Shown piece after piece: positions 35,033 to 43,084 of a stretch of DNA of 50,195 bases (its first letter is position 1; every line of letters starts with the position of its first letter). The notes under the pieces were generated by a model. It ran no database searches, was not told the origin of the DNA, and saw only the letters and a list, made by a program, of their open reading frames with translations. Source of the DNA: Sediminibacterium ginsengisoli (GTDB lineage Bacteria > Bacteroidota > Bacteroidia > Chitinophagales > Chitinophagaceae); contig CAMBEQ010000016.1 of NCBI GenBank assembly GCA_945865545.1, forward strand, positions 1 through 50,195. Direction: 5' to 3'. The position numbers and the translations under genes were made by a program.

Positions 35033-36181
35033 ATGTTAAAAAATAAAAATACTTTTCTATTGTTATTGGCTAGTTTACCTTCTTTAGCCTCCTTTGCGCA
35101 GACTGCAGTGGTAGTCAATACTTCGAAGCCAACGAATTATATGCAAATTTTAATGATCTCGGTAGCGGTATTATTGGTAATGGTGGTTTGGGTATTAGCC
35201 AATGTATTGAAAATGGTTTCAAAGAAAGCGGTTGAATTGTCTAAGTCGGCACCTAAGGTGTTGATGATTTTTATAGTGGCAATGGGTTCTATGTTTGCAA
35301 CTAATTTATTTGCACAAACAGCTGCTGATACAAATACTACTACATCAGTGGCTAAAGATTATTATGGTGGTTTGTCTTATAATACTTTCTGGACAATGTC
35401 TACAGTTATTTTATTAGAGTTGTTAATTGTTTTCTTATTGATTTTATTTATTAGAAATATTTTTCGGGCAATACATCCCGTTGAAAAAAGAATTGTGGAG
35501 GGCAAGGGGGTTACTGATTCTTGGCTAATTATTACCTGGCATAAATTAGACAAACAGTTTTTTACTAAAGCAGTGCCATTGGAACAAGAAGCTGACTTGC
35601 TTTTAGATCATGATTATGACGGTATTAAAGAATTGAACAATGCATTGCCGCCTTGGTGGAAGTATGGATTTTACATTACTGTTGTAGTGGCTGTATTTTA
35701 TGTATTAAAATTTGAAGTGTGGCATACTGGAATGAACCCTACAGAAGAGTACATTGCAGAAATGTCCGCAGCCAAAGTTCAAACAGATGCTTATTTAGCC
35801 TCCGCCAAAGAAAATGTAGATGAAAATACTGTTATCCAATTAGATGCATCAGGTGCTGCAGCAGGAAAGGAAATATTTGCAAAAACCTGTGTGCCTTGTC
35901 ATTTATCGGAAGGACAGGGTATAGTGGGCCCCAACTTAACAGACGATTATTGGATACATGGAGGCAGTATTAAGGATATATTCAAAACCATAAAATATGG
36001 GTATCCTGATAAAGGCATGCAATCTTGGCAAACCACCTATTCTCCAGTGCAAATGCAACAATTAGCTACTTATATAAGAACATTAAAAGGGACCAATCCG
36101 CCTAATCCAAAAGCCCCAGAAGGAGACTTGTATAAAGAGGTAGCTGCTTCACCAGACAGTGCTACAACAAAAAATAAATGA
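35033..36181 (+). CDS. ccoP: cbb3-type cytochrome c oxidase subunit III (CcoP), mono-haem
   Basis: Electron-entry subunit of the oxidase, 382 residues. It has an unusual N-terminus with two signal-like hydrophobic segments, each ending in FAQTA (about 7-23 and 76-96), and another hydrophobic helix at 35-60. A membrane helix at 120-142 follows. The FixP_N-like stretch YDGIKELNNALPPWWKYGFYITVVVAVFYVLKFEVW is at 195-230. A single cytochrome c domain has C286-V-P-C-H290 and a probable Met ligand near 329 (DKGMQSW). Proteobacterial CcoP has two haems; only one CxxCH is present here. Its stop overlaps the ccoG start (ATGA). Confidence 0.92.
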   Translation: MLKNKNTFLLLLASLPSLASFAQTAVVVNTSKPTNYMQILMISVAVLLVMVVWVLANVLKMVSKKAVELSKSAPKVLMIFIVAMGSMFATNLFAQTAADTNTTTSVAKDYYGGLSYNTFWTMSTVILLELLIVFLLILFIRNIFRAIHPVEKRIVEGKGVTDSWLIITWHKLDKQFFTKAVPLEQEADLLLDHDYDGIKELNNALPPWWKYGFYITVVVAVFYVLKFEVWHTGMNPTEEYIAEMSAAKVQTDAYLASAKENVDENTVIQLDASGAAAGKEIFAKTCVPCHLSEGQGIVGPNLTDDYWIHGGSIKDIFKTIKYGYPDKGMQSWQTTYSPVQMQQLATYIRTLKGTNPPNPKAPEGDLYKEVAASPDSATTKNK

Positions 36182-37608
36182 CACAAGAAAATAATAACGA
36201 TTCTGAAAATATCTCGAATTATAAAAGGGAATTGTTGGATCAAACATTCAGGGACTCAGTGTCTACTATTAGCAAAGAAGGAAATAGGAATTATGTAAAT
36301 CCGCAGAAGCCAGTTGGGCGGTTATATAATTTAAGGTCTTACTTTAGTTATTTTTATTTGGTGTTATTTTTTACTTTGCCATTTATCAAAATAGAGGGAG
36401 AGCCTGTCTTTTTGTTTAATGTATTAGAGCGAAAATTTATATTTTTCAGTAAAATATTTTGGCCTCAGGATTTTTTTATTTTTGCCATTGGGCTATTGAC
36501 TTTTATTGTTTTTGTAATTCTTTTTACTGTAGCATTTGGGAGGATATGGTGTGGTTGGGCTTGTCCTCAGACCATATTTATGGAAATGGTCTTTAGGAAA
36601 ATTGAATATTTTATAGACGGAGACGCCCATCAGCAAAAAAAATTAAAGGCCATGCCTTGGAATACAGAAAAGTTATTAAAAAGAGGCAGCAAAATTGTTG
36701 TATTTTTTTTACTATCATTTCTTATAGCCAATTTTTTTCTCGGTTATATCATAGGCATTGATGAAGTAGGGGTATTGGTCAAGGAAGGGATATTTTTACA
36801 TTTTGGAACATTTAGTGCATTGGTTATTTTTACTTTTGTTTTTTTCTTTGTTTATTATTGGTTTAGAGAGCAAGCTTGCATAATTGTATGTCCATATGGT
36901 CGATTGCAAGGAGTATTATTAGACCGCAATTCGATTTTAGTAGCCTATGATTATGTAAGAGGGGAGCCAAGAGGTAAATTATCGGATGTTGCTGTAGATA
37001 AAGGAGATTGTGTAAACTGCCATGCTTGTGTTAGAGTATGTCCAACAGGTATAGATATTAGAAATGGGTCTCAATTAGAGTGTGTTAATTGTACCGCATG
37101 TATAGATGCCTGTGATGAAATCATGGATCATATTGATAAACCCAAAGGATTGATTAGGTATGCTTCGGAAAATGGGATAGCAAGCAAACAAAAAACCACC
37201 TATACTTGGAGGTTGAAGTTGTACACTATTGTGTTAACCTTGCTATTGTCTTTTTTAGCTCTATTGCTCATTACAAGGGCTGATGTAGCTGCGAGAATTT
37301 TAAGAACACCAGGGCAGACCTATCAATTATTGGACAATAATAAGATTAGTAATTTGTACAATATCAAATTAGTGAATAAAACCAGAAAGAATATTCATTT
37401 AGATATTAAATTAGAAAATATAGATGGGGAAATTAAACTAATTGGACCCGTGGATGTGATAAAGGAATCTTATTTCCAAACTAGTTTTTTTATTACTTTA
37501 AAAAATGAACAATTAAAAAGAAGAAAAACAAAAATCAAAATAGGTCTATATGAAAACGGCCATAAAATGGATGAGTTAACCGCAGTTTTCTTAGGGCCTT
37601 CTATTTAA
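36178..37608 (+). CDS. ccoG: Cytochrome c oxidase accessory protein CcoG (FixG-like)
   Basis: Membrane ferredoxin-like protein linked to Cu(II) reduction during cbb3 assembly. The 476 residues contain hydrophobic helices at about 55-70, 98-120, 172-192 and 208-228, the motif WCGWACPQT at 124-132, and ACIIVCPYGRLQ. Two 4Fe-4S clusters are bound by C278, C281, C284, C288 and C302, C305, C308, C312. A further helix near 345-365 precedes a C-terminal Ig-like domain. The start codon overlaps the ccoP stop by 4 bp, so translation is probably coupled. Confidence 0.94.
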   Translation: MTQENNNDSENISNYKRELLDQTFRDSVSTISKEGNRNYVNPQKPVGRLYNLRSYFSYFYLVLFFTLPFIKIEGEPVFLFNVLERKFIFFSKIFWPQDFFIFAIGLLTFIVFVILFTVAFGRIWCGWACPQTIFMEMVFRKIEYFIDGDAHQQKKLKAMPWNTEKLLKRGSKIVVFFLLSFLIANFFLGYIIGIDEVGVLVKEGIFLHFGTFSALVIFTFVFFFVYYWFREQACIIVCPYGRLQGVLLDRNSILVAYDYVRGEPRGKLSDVAVDKGDCVNCHACVRVCPTGIDIRNGSQLECVNCTACIDACDEIMDHIDKPKGLIRYASENGIASKQKTTYTWRLKLYTIVLTLLLSFLALLLITRADVAARILRTPGQTYQLLDNNKISNLYNIKLVNKTRKNIHLDIKLENIDGEIKLIGPVDVIKESYFQTSFFITLKNEQLKRRKTKIKIGLYENGHKMDELTAVFLGPSI

Positions 37609-37618
37609 AAAATATAGT

Positions 37619-38056
37619 ATGAAACTAAATTGGGGACATAGCATTATAATTGTTTATATCATTTTTGTAGGAGGAATACTTTTGCTTGCCATAAATGCTT
37701 ATCAGCAAAAATTTGACTTAGTGCAAGAAGACTATTATGGAGCTGAACTTAAATTTCAATCAGTTATTGATGCTTCTAAAAGAGCTAATGCATTGGGTGG
37801 CGAATTGAAGCTTACTTTAAAAGACAACAAGTTATGGATACAATTACCAGCAAAATTAGAAATGGGAGAACTAACAGGGGAGGCACATTTATATTGTATT
37901 GCGGATGAAAAAAGAGACTTAATAAAAAAGGTAGCCACTAATAATGGACAATTTAAAATAGAGTTATTAACTACTACCAAAGGAAATTATACGTTGAAAT
38001 TATCGGTTGAGCAAAAAGGCATTAGTTATTATTTTGAGAAAAAGGTAAACCTATAA
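37619..38056 (+). CDS. ccoH: FixH/CcoH family protein
   Basis: Assembly factor of cbb3 oxidase, 145 residues, with one N-terminal membrane helix (about 8-27) and the family segment YQQKFDLVQEDYYGAELKFQ right after it, followed by a small periplasmic beta domain. It lies 10 nt after ccoG and 2 nt before the TauE/SafE-like gene, the usual ccoGH arrangement. Confidence 0.88.
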   Translation: MKLNWGHSIIIVYIIFVGGILLLAINAYQQKFDLVQEDYYGAELKFQSVIDASKRANALGGELKLTLKDNKLWIQLPAKLEMGELTGEAHLYCIADEKRDLIKKVATNNGQFKIELLTTTKGNYTLKLSVEQKGISYYFEKKVNL

Positions 38057-38058
38057 TT

Positions 38059-38775
38059 ATGAATATGCAGGCTATTTTTGAGATTGGATTTTTGATGGGG
38101 CTTTTAGGTAGCTTTCATTGCATTGGAATGTGTGGACCTTTGGTTTTAGCATTGCCTATGGCACATAAAACTAAGGTTCAAAAATGGTGGGCACTTTTTT
38201 TATACCATTTTGGTAAAATAACAAGCTATGGTTTTTTAGGAATTATTTTTGGTTTATTTGGTAGTCAATTGCCATTGAAGGGGGTGCAAGAAAATTTGTC
38301 CATCGTGATTGGCGCAATTATGATAATCTATGTTATATATGTTTTTGTAATTAAACCAAAACAAAGAAGGAGGTTCTTGCAATTCAATTTTTTATATTCA
38401 AGCATCACAAAAAAATTAGGCATTTTGTTTAAAAGTCAAAATAGATTTACTTTTTATTTAATTGGGGTATTAAATGGATTACTTCCTTGTGGAATGGTGT
38501 ATTTAGCTTTGACTTCGGCATTGGCCACTCAAAATATAATACAGGGCGGTTTGCTTATGGCATTTTTTGGTTTGGGTACTGTTCCGGCATTAATCATGGT
38601 GGCCTTAGGAGGACTGTATTTTGGTATAGTATTTAGGCAAAAGGTACAATCAGCATTACCACTATTTATTTTTAGTATGGGATTGCTGCTAATACTAAGA
38701 GGCATGAATTTAGGAATACCTTTCATAAGCCCTCATTTAGGTATAGGGAATAATTCGATGCATTGTCATAATTAA
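38059..38775 (+). CDS. Sulfite exporter TauE/SafE-like (UreH/DsbD-like) membrane protein of the cbb3 locus
   Basis: Polytopic inner-membrane protein of 238 residues with about six helices. It begins GFLMGLLGSFHCIGMCGPLVLALP, a conserved H-C-x-G-M-C-G motif in the first helix, and has NGLLPCGMVYLAL midway. These Cys and His residues are typical of the 'cytochrome c biogenesis transmembrane region' family found after ccoGH; copper or thiol handling is proposed for that group but the role is not settled. The C-terminus ends in a His-containing NSMHCHN tail that could bind metal. Confidence 0.85.
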   Translation: MNMQAIFEIGFLMGLLGSFHCIGMCGPLVLALPMAHKTKVQKWWALFLYHFGKITSYGFLGIIFGLFGSQLPLKGVQENLSIVIGAIMIIYVIYVFVIKPKQRRRFLQFNFLYSSITKKLGILFKSQNRFTFYLIGVLNGLLPCGMVYLALTSALATQNIIQGGLLMAFFGLGTVPALIMVALGGLYFGIVFRQKVQSALPLFIFSMGLLLILRGMNLGIPFISPHLGIGNNSMHCHN

Positions 38776-38781
38776 TTGGTC

Positions 38782-39153
38782 ATGAATAAAGAAATTATGC
38801 TTCAGGAAATAGAATCACTAGCAAGGTCGATGGACTTTATACAAGAGGAGCAAGCTTTTATTAAAAGAAAGCTTAGTAGCCTTTTGGAGAACATAGTTAT
38901 GCATGATTTTATTGAATGGGCAGAAGAGTTGCAATTACAAATTATCAATAGAGAAACTGCAATAAAATTATTAAATAGTGATATAGTGCTATTGAGAAAT
39001 AAAGCAAAAGCAACTAAGTCAATTAATAGTATTATTGATGCCTCCTTAGTACTTGACTTTAAAAAGTACAAGCAGCAAGTTGTATATTTGGAGAATGAGT
39101 TTATGGTATGGAAAAATGAAGTCAATGAAAGGTTTGAAGCTACCCCTACTTAA
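38782..39153 (+). CDS. Small coiled-coil protein of unknown function at the end of the cbb3 locus
   Basis: I do not recognise the family. From the ATG at 38782 (an in-frame TTG at 38776 would add two residues) it encodes 123 residues, almost all predicted helical, with heptad-like spacing of Leu and Ile (IESLARSMDFIQEEQAFIKRKLSSLLENI). It lacks Cys, a signal peptide and membrane helices. It begins 6 nt after the TauE/SafE-like gene, so it belongs to the cco transcript, and it ends 33 nt from the convergent regulator gene. A regulatory or assembly role in cbb3 expression is possible but only from position. Confidence 0.7.
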   Translation: MNKEIMLQEIESLARSMDFIQEEQAFIKRKLSSLLENIVMHDFIEWAEELQLQIINRETAIKLLNSDIVLLRNKAKATKSINSIIDASLVLDFKKYKQQVVYLENEFMVWKNEVNERFEATPT

Positions 39154-39186
39154 ATGTAGTAAATTTAAGTCTGATTTTTTGGGCAC

Positions 39187-40248
39187 TTAATTAAACAAAT
39201 TGGCTAATTTTTTTTCATCAATAATTACAATTTTACCTTCTTTAATTTCAATTAATTTTTCTGATTTAAAATCGCTAAGCGTTCTTATTAAACTCTCCGT
39301 GGCGGTGCCTGCGATATTGGCTAAATCTTCTCTTGAAATAGAAATGGAAAAGTTTTCAGTAGCTCCTTCTTTAGCATATTTCTTTTTTAAGGTAAGCAAA
39401 GTGTCGGCGACTCTTTTTCTTAAGCTGTGGTAGGCTAGTGCTACCAATTGCTGTTCTTTTTCTGTAATATTATTTGCTAGTAGTTTAATCACTTTTAAAG
39501 CTACTTCTTGGTTATGGGTAAGTAAATGTTCAAATTCTTTTCTTGGTATTACTCTAATAGATGATTCTTCTAGTGTTTCAGCAAATTCTTCATACACTGC
39601 ATTTTCAATGAGTGGGATATGTCCAAAAAAATCACCAGGGGATAAAAGCCCAGTAATTAATTCCTTGCCGCCATCACTGGTTTTGTACACTTTAACTTTT
39701 CCTGTTTCTATATAGTAAAGTTTATTAGGGTGTTGTCCCTCAGAATATATAATTTGTTTTTTCTTATAATCGATCACATCATGTGCTTCCAGTGCCTTAT
39801 GCATTTCATCTTTATTGCCCAACTCGGAAATTATTTGGTACCATGCTTCAATGCCTCGGCCACCAGCATTTTGTTGAATTTTTACTTTTTCAATACGTGC
39901 GCGAATGGCATTGATTAATTCTGAATCAGAAAATGGTTTGGTTATGTAATCGTCGGCGCCCATTTCCATACCTTTACGTAAATCATTTCTTTCGCTTTTG
40001 GCACTTAGGAAAATAAAAGGAATATGTTGTAAGTCGTTATTTGTACTTAAAATTTGGAATACACCATATCCATCTAAGACAGGCATCATGATGTCACAAA
40101 CAATTAAATCAGGAGGATTGGCCATAGCCATTTCTACACCAATTTTTCCGTTTTCGGCAGTGCTTACTATGTAATTAGCCAATGTTAAAATTTCGGCAGT
40201 ATTTTCTCTTAATCCTTCGTTGTCTTCAATCAGTAAAATTTTTTCCAT
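39187..40248 (-). CDS. Response regulator with CRP/FNR-type output (REC + cNMP-binding + HTH)
   Basis: A 353-residue single chain. Residues 1-122 are a receiver domain with acidic pair E8/D9, phospho-acceptor D52, S82 and K104. Residues about 150-260 are a CRP-type beta-roll (DYKKKQIIYSEGQ...LYYIETGKVKVYK...PGDFFGH). Residues about 270-350 are the dimer helix and winged HTH (SREDLANIAGTATESLIRTLSDFK), with E318 and R322 at the DNA-reading positions. The only Cys is C51, so there is no FNR-type iron-sulfur cluster. The kinase gene is 14 nt upstream on the same strand. Likely target: the two TGAT-N4-ATCA palindromes in the cco locus. Confidence 0.92.
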   Translation of the reverse strand: MEKILLIEDNEGLRENTAEILTLANYIVSTAENGKIGVEMAMANPPDLIVCDIMMPVLDGYGVFQILSTNNDLQHIPFIFLSAKSERNDLRKGMEMGADDYITKPFSDSELINAIRARIEKVKIQQNAGGRGIEAWYQIISELGNKDEMHKALEAHDVIDYKKKQIIYSEGQHPNKLYYIETGKVKVYKTSDGGKELITGLLSPGDFFGHIPLIENAVYEEFAETLEESSIRVIPRKEFEHLLTHNQEVALKVIKLLANNITEKEQQLVALAYHSLRKRVADTLLTLKKKYAKEGATENFSISISREDLANIAGTATESLIRTLSDFKSEKLIEIKEGKIVIIDEKKLANLFN

Positions 40249-40262
40249 AAGAAATATATTAT

Positions 40263-41531
40263 TTATTCAAAATCATTTATAATTTTAGTAGGTAATTGTA
40301 TTTCAAAAGTGCTTCCTTTTTCAAATTCACTATGGTATTCTATTTTTCCTTTTAAAATTTCAATATATCTGCCTACTATATGTAGTCCAAGTCCAGTTCC
40401 TTGTATGTTAGTGACGTTAGTGGCTCTAAAAAATCTTTCAAATAAATGTACTTGGTCGCTTACAGGGATCCCAATGCCTTTATCTGTAATTTTAACTGTG
40501 GTGGTATTTTGAGTGACTTCTGTTTCAATTAAAATGATGGACTGCTCAGGTGAGAATTTAATAGCATTAGAAATAAGGTTAATCATTACATGCTTAAGCA
40601 AGTTGCTATCTGTATAGGTGTTCGCTAAACCTACGTGTTTGTATTGAAAACTTTGGCCTAGTTTGAGTAAAACAGACATCTCGTTGATGATATCATTAAA
40701 AAAAGTAGGCGTGTCGAATTGTTCCGATTTTACATCCACTTTACCTTCTTCAATTTTTCCTAAGGATAGGAATTCGTTTAAAATATCGGTAAGTGTTTTT
40801 ACAGATGATTTAATTCGATCAATATGCTTGTCTCTTTTATGTTGTTCTTCGGTAGAAATGTATTTAGAAAGTAAGGAGATGGAAGAAAGAATGGTACTTA
40901 ATGGGGTTCTGAATTCATGGGAGGCCATAGAAACGAATCTTGATTTTAAGTCGTTCACTTCTTTTTCTTTTTCTAAGGACAGCGTCAACTCTTCTTTAGA
41001 AGCTTTTAATGCTTTTAAGGTAGCTTGTAGTTCATTGGTTCTTGTATCGACAGTTGCTTCTAAGTTGGTATTTAGTTTTTTTATTTCTTCATTCACCAAT
41101 TCCATTTCAGCTTGTTGGAGTATTATTTTCTCTTCACTTAATTTTCTTTTAGTAATATCCGCGATATAGGCGATAGCAAATTGTTCTTCGCCAGTTTTAA
41201 AATGCCCCAAACTAATTTCAACGGGGAACTCGGTACCATCCTTTTTTAATCCTGAAAGAGTCATACCTAATCCCATGGTTCTAGCTTTGGGTTGTTCTAT
41301 ATATTGATCTCGATAACCAACATGTTTATGATGATAACGTTGAGGGATTAATTGTTCTAGCAATTGTCCCACCATACTATCATTACTATAGGCAAATAGG
41401 GTATTGGCATATTCATTCGCCATTATAATTACTCCATGCTTGTCTACCACTATGATAGCCATAGAGGCCGAATTAAACAAAGCTTCAAATTTGTTATCGT
41501 TGTTGATAGAACTTGATTCTTTATTGGGCAT
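40263..41531 (-). CDS. PAS-domain sensor histidine kinase, FixL-like PAS
   Basis: A 422-residue kinase with no transmembrane segment, so cytoplasmic. Residues about 14-128 are a PAS domain; a coiled coil follows (130-195). The HisKA domain has H205 in SHEFRTP. The ATPase has N318/N322, D350-K-G-I-G-I, F-box FERFF 364-368 and GTGLGL 378-383. In the PAS, H70 and M90 align with the proximal haem His200 and Arg220 of B. japonicum FixL (20-residue spacing, then GLKKDGTEFPVEISLG). I chose the ATG at 41531; an upstream TTG at 41558 adds a hydrophobic nonapeptide of doubtful meaning. Confidence 0.92.
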   Translation of the reverse strand: MPNKESSSINNDNKFEALFNSASMAIIVVDKHGVIIMANEYANTLFAYSNDSMVGQLLEQLIPQRYHHKHVGYRDQYIEQPKARTMGLGMTLSGLKKDGTEFPVEISLGHFKTGEEQFAIAYIADITKRKLSEEKIILQQAEMELVNEEIKKLNTNLEATVDTRTNELQATLKALKASKEELTLSLEKEKEVNDLKSRFVSMASHEFRTPLSTILSSISLLSKYISTEEQHKRDKHIDRIKSSVKTLTDILNEFLSLGKIEEGKVDVKSEQFDTPTFFNDIINEMSVLLKLGQSFQYKHVGLANTYTDSNLLKHVMINLISNAIKFSPEQSIILIETEVTQNTTTVKITDKGIGIPVSDQVHLFERFFRATNVTNIQGTGLGLHIVGRYIEILKGKIEYHSEFEKGSTFEIQLPTKIINDFE

Positions 41532-41924
41532 AAAAGGGAAAAATATGATTATCCTCAAGTTACGATTTTTTTTACTATTTGACTGATATCTAATTAATTA
41601 GAAAAAAAATAGCCATTATTTGTTTCATCATTATCTACATCTAAATTTAAATGCTTAAACACAATTCAATTATTAATATTATAAAAATATTAATATGAAA
41701 TAAAATAGCAAAAATTATAAATAAATATATAATTTAGCATTTATAAACAACATATAAATAATTAATATATGTATGTAATTTTGATAAGTTATTGAAAGAC
41801 AAGTATTTAACAAATATATAATAAAAAATAAAAAATTTAATAAGGTTATAAATATCAAAAAAATACAAATAGCAATAAAATAATACATATATAAATAAAT
41901 ATAATATAAACTAAACCTTCTCCT
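41532..41924. other. Extremely AT-rich intergenic region between kinase gene and porin gene
   Basis: These 393 nt are divergent upstream DNA for the kinase (-) and the beta-barrel gene (+). There is no plausible gene. TAATTTTG at 41776-41783 fits a + strand -7 element but without a -33 match. CTGATAT at 41583-41589, about 55 nt before the kinase ATG, equals one half of the cco palindromes while the other half is degenerate. Long A/T tracts suggest a bent or easily melted region. Confidence 0.6.
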
Positions 41925-42944
41925 ATGAAAAAAACACTGTCATCATTATTAGTTCTTATGTTAGGTATTAAATCAATGGCCCAAGTGGATAGTTCAAAAG
42001 CCGTTACACCTGCTTCTAACAAATCAACCACATTTACTTATTATGTAGATGGTTATTATAAAGGTGATTTTGCCAGTAAGCCAGAAAATAATAAAACAAG
42101 TTTTACCAATTCAAGTAATGCATTAAAATTAGGAATGGCTTCCTTTAAGGTAGATCAAGTGATGGGTAAATTTGCTGCCACTGTAGATTTAGGGGTGGGT
42201 AAAAGAGCAGAAGAGTTTTCTTATAATGACAAAGGTGTTGCCACAGTATTTAAACAAGCTTTTGTAAGTTATGCTCCAAATTCAACTATCAAGTTTACTG
42301 CAGGTAAATGGGCAACCCATATTGGGGTTGAATTATTAGATGCGTATTCCAATAGAAACTATAGTATGAGTTATGGTTTTTCTTATGGACCTTTTTTTCA
42401 TACAGGTTTAAGAGCTGATATTGCTTTAGGTGGTAAGTCTGCCATGATGATTGGAGTAGCTCAACCAACTGATTTTGTAAATTCTTCTTCCCCCGATAAA
42501 ATGCTCATTGCCCAATTTAGTACTGCAACAAAGGACGATAAGTTAAAAGCTTTTTTGAATTATCAAGGAGGCAAAGACAAATCACAATTTGATTTAGTAT
42601 TAAATGGGGTGGTGACCAGTCAAATTGCTATCAATTATGATGGGACCGTTGCCAATATTGCAGGTGCTAACTGGAGCAGCAATGCAATTTATGTCAACTA
42701 TGATCCAAGTTCAAAAATTGGATTTACTTGGAGATCAGAATTGTTTAATGATACAAAAAGTGCAGTAGGGATAGGGACTTCTATTTTTCAAAACACATTC
42801 TCTGCGAATATTCGCTTTGCCAAGTTAACCTTAATACCGGAATTAAGGTTTGACAATGCAAAGGATAAAATATTTTTAAATAATAATAACCATCTCAATC
42901 AATACGGTGGCAATTTCTTATTGGCTGTTGTATATAAATTTTAA
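41925..42944 (+). CDS. Outer-membrane beta-barrel porin-like protein
   Basis: A 339-residue exported protein with signal peptide MKKTLSSLLVLMLGIKSMAQ. The mature part starts with TTFTYYVDGYYKGDF and continues as alternating strands with many Gly, Asn and aromatic residues, ending NQYGGNFLLAVVYKF with the C-terminal Phe typical of outer-membrane barrels. It resembles the 'putative beta-barrel porin-2' group of Bacteroidota; substrate unknown. It stands alone and ends at a strong terminator at 43054-43084. Confidence 0.78.
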   Translation: MKKTLSSLLVLMLGIKSMAQVDSSKAVTPASNKSTTFTYYVDGYYKGDFASKPENNKTSFTNSSNALKLGMASFKVDQVMGKFAATVDLGVGKRAEEFSYNDKGVATVFKQAFVSYAPNSTIKFTAGKWATHIGVELLDAYSNRNYSMSYGFSYGPFFHTGLRADIALGGKSAMMIGVAQPTDFVNSSSPDKMLIAQFSTATKDDKLKAFLNYQGGKDKSQFDLVLNGVVTSQIAINYDGTVANIAGANWSSNAIYVNYDPSSKIGFTWRSELFNDTKSAVGIGTSIFQNTFSANIRFAKLTLIPELRFDNAKDKIFLNNNNHLNQYGGNFLLAVVYKF

Positions 42945-43053
42945 TGGATCCTATTTATTCTTGAGCGTTTTGTTTCTATCAAGCGCATAAGAATAGTTCC
43001 TACGTTTTTAAAAGTTCAAGGTTTATTGGTTTTAAGCAAGCAATCGTTACTCA

Positions 43054-43084
43054 GGGCCCCATTTCTATGGGGCCCTCTTTTTTT
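43054..43084 (+). terminator. Rho-independent terminator after the porin-like gene
   Basis: GGGCCCCAT pairs with ATGGGGCCC around a TTCT loop (stem 43054-43075), followed by TCTTTTTTT. The T-run reaches into the stop codon of the convergent M28 peptidase gene (43083-43085), so the terminator overlaps the end of that gene. Confidence 0.92.

Noticed and set aside
40663..41169. 168-codon open frame on the + strand antisense to the PAS kinase
   Set aside because: It is a shadow of the kinase gene; the composition is Ser/Phe-rich as expected from antisense of helical coding DNA and no domain is seen.
41532..41558. TTG start adding a hydrophobic nonapeptide to the PAS kinase
   Set aside because: The segment is too short for a membrane helix and an ATG is available directly before the PAS domain.
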